Assembly: GCA_016744725.1 (NCBI GenBank)
Contig: JADGDW010000150.1
Coordinates: 1-10,927, forward strand
DNA from: Candidatus Albibeggiatoa sp. nov. BB20
GTDB taxonomy: Bacteria > Pseudomonadota > Gammaproteobacteria > Beggiatoales > Beggiatoaceae
Length of the DNA stretch: 10,927 nucleotides
Reading direction: 5' to 3'
The position numbers and the translations under genes were made by a program. This document shows positions 7,436 through 10,927 of this stretch, in pieces. Position 1 is the stretch's first letter, and every line of letters starts with the position of its first letter. The notes under the pieces were generated by a model. The model was not told the DNA's origin. It did no database searches and saw nothing but the letters and a program-made list of their open reading frames with translations.

Positions 7436-10156
7436 ATGAGAAAAAATAGGTTTTTAGCAGCAGAATTGTCAAATAACCTCTTTATAGCCGCTTTTCAACT
7501 TATTAGTTGGGCATTATTTAAGCCCTCTGCTTGGCGTAATTGTGTTAATCAATTTTGCCCTCAACATCAGGTTCAACCCCTTTCTTACGATTTTTGCTTA
7601 ACGCATGTTGATTCTGAAACTTGGCGAAAATGGCCTTTCATCCGATTATTATTAACTTACTCTGTTTTCCCCTTTTTAGTCGCTATTACTCTATTTTTTA
7701 TAGCCCAAATTTCAAATACTGGGAATTTTTACCAATTTGACATTGAAAATGTTATTTTTGCCACTATAGGAAGTTTTATCTTTGGTATTAGTTCGGCGAT
7801 GGTTGTGAGTTTGCTCAATAGTTTTATTTCTGGTTTAGTTGCGAGTTTGTTGCTGACGATAGTTGGTGCATTTTTACTTGCTCAAGGTAGCTTATCTATT
7901 TGGCATGTTATTAGTCTATGTTTTTCGCTGGGCATCATTGGGAATGTTTTTATTCAAACAGCAAATACACAAAGAATTAAGTTTAAAATTAGCAGTATCG
8001 GTTTGATTATTTGGGGTTTTGTTGTAGGGCTAAGTGGCGTTGGCTTAATTTTACTCATACCCATTTTTATCACTGAAAGTGTGGCTGTTAGTATTGGGAT
8101 CACAATGATATTTAGTTTGATGGCTATTATTGTGACCATCAAGTTAACTCAGCAACAGCTTAATCCAATTGTTTTAAGATTTTATATTACCATAGTCGTA
8201 GCAGAGACTTTTTTTAGTATTGCAATGTTTTATTATGAAACATCAGGCTGGCCAATTGGTTTAGCGCGTGGCTTTAGTTATGCAATTTTATTAGGAGCGG
8301 CCATTGCTTTACCTCATTTAGCGATTAGAGCTATCTTTAAAACAACAACAGAACAAGCTAATGTCGCAGTTACCGTAGCAAGTGCCCTTGTTGCAACTGT
8401 TTTATGGACAGCATTAGCGATTGCTTTGATAGAGGAGGGGAACGAAAGCCATTTATCAATTGATGCAATAACCCCCTTTTTAGCAGCAGGCTTAGCATCC
8501 GTCATTGCAGGCTTAAGTTTTTCAATATGGCAAGGCGCGTTTATTTTCAGCCCCATTGCGTTACTTTTGAATCCTGTTTTATATTTTCGGGATAAAAGCA
8601 GTGAAAATCCTCAATTATTGCGTTGGAATACCGCATTTCTCACTGATTATGCTCATTGGTCGATTAACTTAAAAGAGCACTTACTTCTTATTTTAGATAA
8701 AAAACCAGAACAAGCTAAAAAAGCCTTGGAAAGACTTGAGCAATCAGGATGTTATCATCACTTAATAGATAAATGTTTATTGGAAAAATCAACTTCGTCT
8801 ATCATAGAAATGAGAAGATTGCACCGTGAAAAAGTACAAGGGACAAAGGATTTAAATGTTTTTATTAATTTAAGTAAATCCTTAGATCGAGCCGAAAAAC
8901 TCAGCGACATTAATGAGAAGATATTACACACTACTGAACAAAGTGATGAAGTCGAAAAATTAATCAAAGCGATTGAAAATAGTAATGAAAGTTATTTATT
9001 GCCTTATGCAGAGCAGTGGTATAAAAATTTAGATAAATATAGGATGGATTTACATGATTTGATGGATGAAGATAAATTCATTGAATCGCCTTATATTGTT
9101 GGGCAACCTTTGCAAGCAGGCTCTGGTTTATTTAAAGGGCGTAAAACGATTGTCAACGAATTAAAAAACTCCTTGTTTACACATGATATTTCGGTTTTTT
9201 TACATGGTCAATATCGCATTGGTAAAACCTCTTTATTATTGAATCTGATTGGTTTACTACGCGATCCAAAAGGTTATGTGATTTTGTTTGTTGATTTGCA
9301 AGGGGCAATTTCACTTGGTCAAAATACAGCAGGCTTTTTCCAACGTATTACTAAAGATATACAGCGTGGTGCAAAACGTTTTTATGATTTGGAGTTACCT
9401 AGTTTAACTAGGCAACAATTAGAAATAGATACATTATCGATTTTTGATGATTGGCTTGACCAAGTACAAGAAATCATTGGTAATAAAACCCTATTATTGA
9501 CTTTAGATGAGTTTGCGAAGCTTGATGATGTATTATGTGCTCAACAATCAGATTTTAGTGAAAATATTTTAGATGCGTTTAGTAACTGGATTCAACACCG
9601 TCCTCAGTTTCAAATGATTATTACTTCTCAAAGTAAGCGTGAATTTCAACGTTGGCCACAATTAGCAAACCGTATGGAATTTAGACATTTAGCTTATTTA
9701 GACCAAGATGAAGCGGTGCAACTTGTTGAGCATCCAGTACAGAATTTTGAATTACATTATCAAACTCAAGCAACACAGCGGGTTTTAGAACTGACTCAAG
9801 GCCATCCTGCATTAATCCAAGCCATGTGTCGTGAAATTGTTGCAATTAAAAATGCACAAGATTTAAAAAGTCGCTTTTCTGTGACCGTGGATGATGTTGA
9901 GCAAAGCATTCCAAAAGTAATTGAAGCAGGACAGATGATTTTTGCCATTTTTGACCAGAAAGCGGAAGAAGATGGTAGACAATTTTTACGTCATCTTGCC
10001 AAGCAAAAAACACTCAGTAATGTTGATGATTTTATTAGTATTGATGATGGGGAAGATGTGATAACACGTTTGGAACGCTTAGAATTAATCGAGAAAGTAG
10101 ACGATGAATATCGGTTTAAAATTGATTTATTTTTGCGCTGGTATTTAACAGACTGA
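7436..10156 (+). CDS. polytopic membrane protein with C-terminal STAND/AAA-like NTPase and winged helix
   Basis: Protein of 906 aa. Residues about 36-57 contain C36-x4-C41-x2-H44 and C54-x2-H57, a possible zinc knuckle. From about 68 to 385 there are roughly ten hydrophobic segments, so it is a polytopic inner-membrane protein. Residues about 390-545 are helical and charged, probably a cytosolic coiled/TPR-like linker. The NTPase begins SPYIVGQPL...LFKGR (551-569). Walker A is GQYRIGKTS (591-599, K597, T598) and Walker B is LLLTLDE with D691/E692. IITSQS (728-733) resembles a sensor-1 strand, and QGHP (788-791) is typical of STAND/AAA relatives. The last 60 residues, ending FKIDLFLRWYL, look like a winged helix. 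The NTPase is more distant from the two upstream paralogues than they are from each other. Start: ATG 7436 has a strong TGAGGA site (7423-7428), 7 nt upstream. It is the last gene of the operon. It may be a membrane sensor or effector gated by nucleotide binding; I do not recognise a named family for the membrane part. Confidence 0.75.
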   Translation: MRKNRFLAAELSNNLFIAAFQLISWALFKPSAWRNCVNQFCPQHQVQPLSYDFCLTHVDSETWRKWPFIRLLLTYSVFPFLVAITLFFIAQISNTGNFYQFDIENVIFATIGSFIFGISSAMVVSLLNSFISGLVASLLLTIVGAFLLAQGSLSIWHVISLCFSLGIIGNVFIQTANTQRIKFKISSIGLIIWGFVVGLSGVGLILLIPIFITESVAVSIGITMIFSLMAIIVTIKLTQQQLNPIVLRFYITIVVAETFFSIAMFYYETSGWPIGLARGFSYAILLGAAIALPHLAIRAIFKTTTEQANVAVTVASALVATVLWTALAIALIEEGNESHLSIDAITPFLAAGLASVIAGLSFSIWQGAFIFSPIALLLNPVLYFRDKSSENPQLLRWNTAFLTDYAHWSINLKEHLLLILDKKPEQAKKALERLEQSGCYHHLIDKCLLEKSTSSIIEMRRLHREKVQGTKDLNVFINLSKSLDRAEKLSDINEKILHTTEQSDEVEKLIKAIENSNESYLLPYAEQWYKNLDKYRMDLHDLMDEDKFIESPYIVGQPLQAGSGLFKGRKTIVNELKNSLFTHDISVFLHGQYRIGKTSLLLNLIGLLRDPKGYVILFVDLQGAISLGQNTAGFFQRITKDIQRGAKRFYDLELPSLTRQQLEIDTLSIFDDWLDQVQEIIGNKTLLLTLDEFAKLDDVLCAQQSDFSENILDAFSNWIQHRPQFQMIITSQSKREFQRWPQLANRMEFRHLAYLDQDEAVQLVEHPVQNFELHYQTQATQRVLELTQGHPALIQAMCREIVAIKNAQDLKSRFSVTVDDVEQSIPKVIEAGQMIFAIFDQKAEEDGRQFLRHLAKQKTLSNVDDFISIDDGEDVITRLERLELIEKVDDEYRFKIDLFLRWYLTD

Positions 10157-10177
10157 TTTTTAAAGTGACATCATAAA

Positions 10178-10204
10178 ATCCCTACTCGATATGAAATTAG
10201 GGGT
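10178..10204 (-). terminator. weak candidate terminator for the actin-like gene
   Basis: ATCCCTA (10178-10184) and TAGGGGT (10198-10204) can pair. Read on the minus strand, the stem has one mismatch and is followed by TTTTAT. The stem is short (5 continuous pairs) and the loop is 13 nt, so termination would be inefficient. It lies between two convergent genes, where a terminator is expected. Confidence 0.25.
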
Positions 10205-10247
10205 GCTAATGATGAGTCAGTTGTAGATAAGCAATTCGAGCAACATA

Positions 10248-10284
10248 CCCCCTTTTAGGGGGCACATTTAAAGCCTTCAGCTTT
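10248..10284. repeat. double hairpin, REP-like or insertion-sequence-end-like
   Basis: Two compact palindromes lie close together: CCCCCT-TTT-AGGGGG (10248-10262) and AAAGC-CTTCA-GCTTT (10270-10284), followed by GGGAGG. The G+C-rich stem stands out from the AT-rich surroundings. Paired small stems like this are known from REP elements and from the ends of IS200/IS605-type elements. No transposase gene is present here. It may also serve as a bidirectional transcription block, although no U-tract follows the first stem. Copy number in the genome cannot be seen from this window. Confidence 0.4.
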
Positions 10285-10300
10285 GGGAGGTCATTTAATT

Positions 10301-10927
10301 TTAAAGCTGTTCCCAATACTCGCTGGGCATTTCAATACTCATTTTCAATGCACCGACACTGCCGCAGTATTCTGCATCTTGCACACAAATAGCATTACCT
10401 CCGCCATAAGTATCCAAACTATTTTCAATCGCAATGTCAATCCCACGTAAACGTGAACCACCACCAGCAATCACCACATTGTTACGTAAACGCTCTTGAA
10501 AATCAGGGTCAAATGTACCGACAAGCTCCTGAATAGCAAGACTAATTGGATCAGTTAACTTCAGGCAACATTCACGCATAATGGCGGTAATATCATATTC
10601 GGCCGGAATGCCTTTTTTAGTCAATGTGACTTTGATTGGATCGGAGGTTTTAGACACATAACCATATTTTTCTTTGATGCGTCTTACAATTTGTGGTGTT
10701 AATTGTACATCAGGATATTTTTGCAAAATGGCTTGGCTAATTTGCTGGTCTAAATAATTCCCTGCAATTTTTAATGTGGCTTGGTCATCATCCTCAGGAA
10801 TTGAACCATGCATTCGACACAAATCAGTAGTGCCCGCACCAATATCCACAATTAAACATTCATCAAAACGGTCAATCGCATACGCGACACTAAAGGCTTC
10901 GCTGACAATCAAAATTTTGTTAATAAA
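10301..10927 (-). CDS. MamK/MreB-family actin-like protein, C-terminal part (5' end outside window)
   Basis: About 208 codons of the 3' end are visible; the gene enters from the right edge and its start lies outside. The first in-window start-like codon (TTG at 10912) is internal, because the frame continues open to the edge (FINKI precedes it). It is an actin-fold ATPase. IVSEAFSVAYAID matches the segment holding the catalytic Glu of MreB/MamK (VEEP or VSEP in relatives). LIVDIGAGTTDLC is the phosphate-2 loop, and NNVVIAGGGSRLRGID is the adenosine motif. From memory, the wording (VSE.FSVAY, DIGAGTTD, the DDQ.TL.IAG stretch, FQER.RNNV, YGGG) is closer to MamK than to cell-shape MreB. MamK filaments position magnetosomes, but MamK-like actins also occur without magnetosome genes, and no other mam gene is visible here. 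Such filaments commonly organise membranes, organelles or large complexes. It is convergent with the polytopic NTPase gene. Confidence 0.85.
   Translation of the reverse strand, partial: FINKILIVSEAFSVAYAIDRFDECLIVDIGAGTTDLCRMHGSIPEDDDQATLKIAGNYLDQQISQAILQKYPDVQLTPQIVRRIKEKYGYVSKTSDPIKVTLTKKGIPAEYDITAIMRECCLKLTDPISLAIQELVGTFDPDFQERLRNNVVIAGGGSRLRGIDIAIENSLDTYGGGNAICVQDAEYCGSVGALKMSIEMPSEYWEQL

Noticed and set aside
10157..10300. Possible CRISPR or small RNA gene in the last intergenic gap
   Set aside because: No regularly spaced repeats; only isolated hairpins, and no promoter convincing enough to call an RNA gene.
10301..10912. Treating the actin-like frame as a complete 203-aa gene starting at TTG 10912
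   Set aside because: The frame stays open to the window edge and the conserved catalytic-Glu segment follows immediately, so the N-terminal actin subdomains must lie outside the window.

Overview
The window is AT-rich chromosomal DNA with long, well-packed protein genes. The protein types suggest a gammaproteobacterium, possibly of the Thiotrichales/Beggiatoa kind: a PAS hybrid kinase with an LLRQLRKAGL-type N-terminus, Sel1-repeat signalling, STAND-like NTPases and a MamK-like actin. The lineage is inferred from protein flavour and composition, not from a marker gene. No rRNA, tRNA, CRISPR array, phage gene or intact transposase gene is visible.

Layout. (1) 1-202 is non-coding leader. (2) 203-1945 (+) encodes a complete PAS-HisKA-HATPase-receiver hybrid histidine kinase. 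(3) 5014-1949 on the minus strand is a tight two-gene operon: a Sel1/TPR-repeat histidine-kinase-like protein, then, 3 nt later, a response-regulator-like protein. The latter has a long C-terminal effector region with an RNxxxH signature typical of HEPN ribonuclease domains. This operon ends only 3 bp from the end of the hybrid kinase (convergent). (4) 5015-5184 is a divergent promoter region. (5) 5185-10156 (+) holds three consecutive related P-loop NTPases: a soluble HTH-NTPase, a single-pass membrane NTPase with a degraded Walker B, and a large polytopic membrane NTPase with a C-terminal winged-helix-like tail. (6) 10157-10300 is a convergent intergenic gap with compact hairpins. (7) 10301 to the window end (-) is the C-terminal part of a MamK/MreB-family actin-like protein.

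How they may work together (inference). The minus-strand operon looks like a two-component pair whose output may be RNA cleavage or binding rather than DNA binding. The plus-strand operon looks like a set of STAND-type switches, one able to bind DNA and two in the membrane. The shared 170-bp divergent region suggests the two operons could be co-regulated parts of one stress, conflict or membrane-surveillance module. I know of no described system with this exact composition. Nothing in the sequence proves the two halves cooperate.
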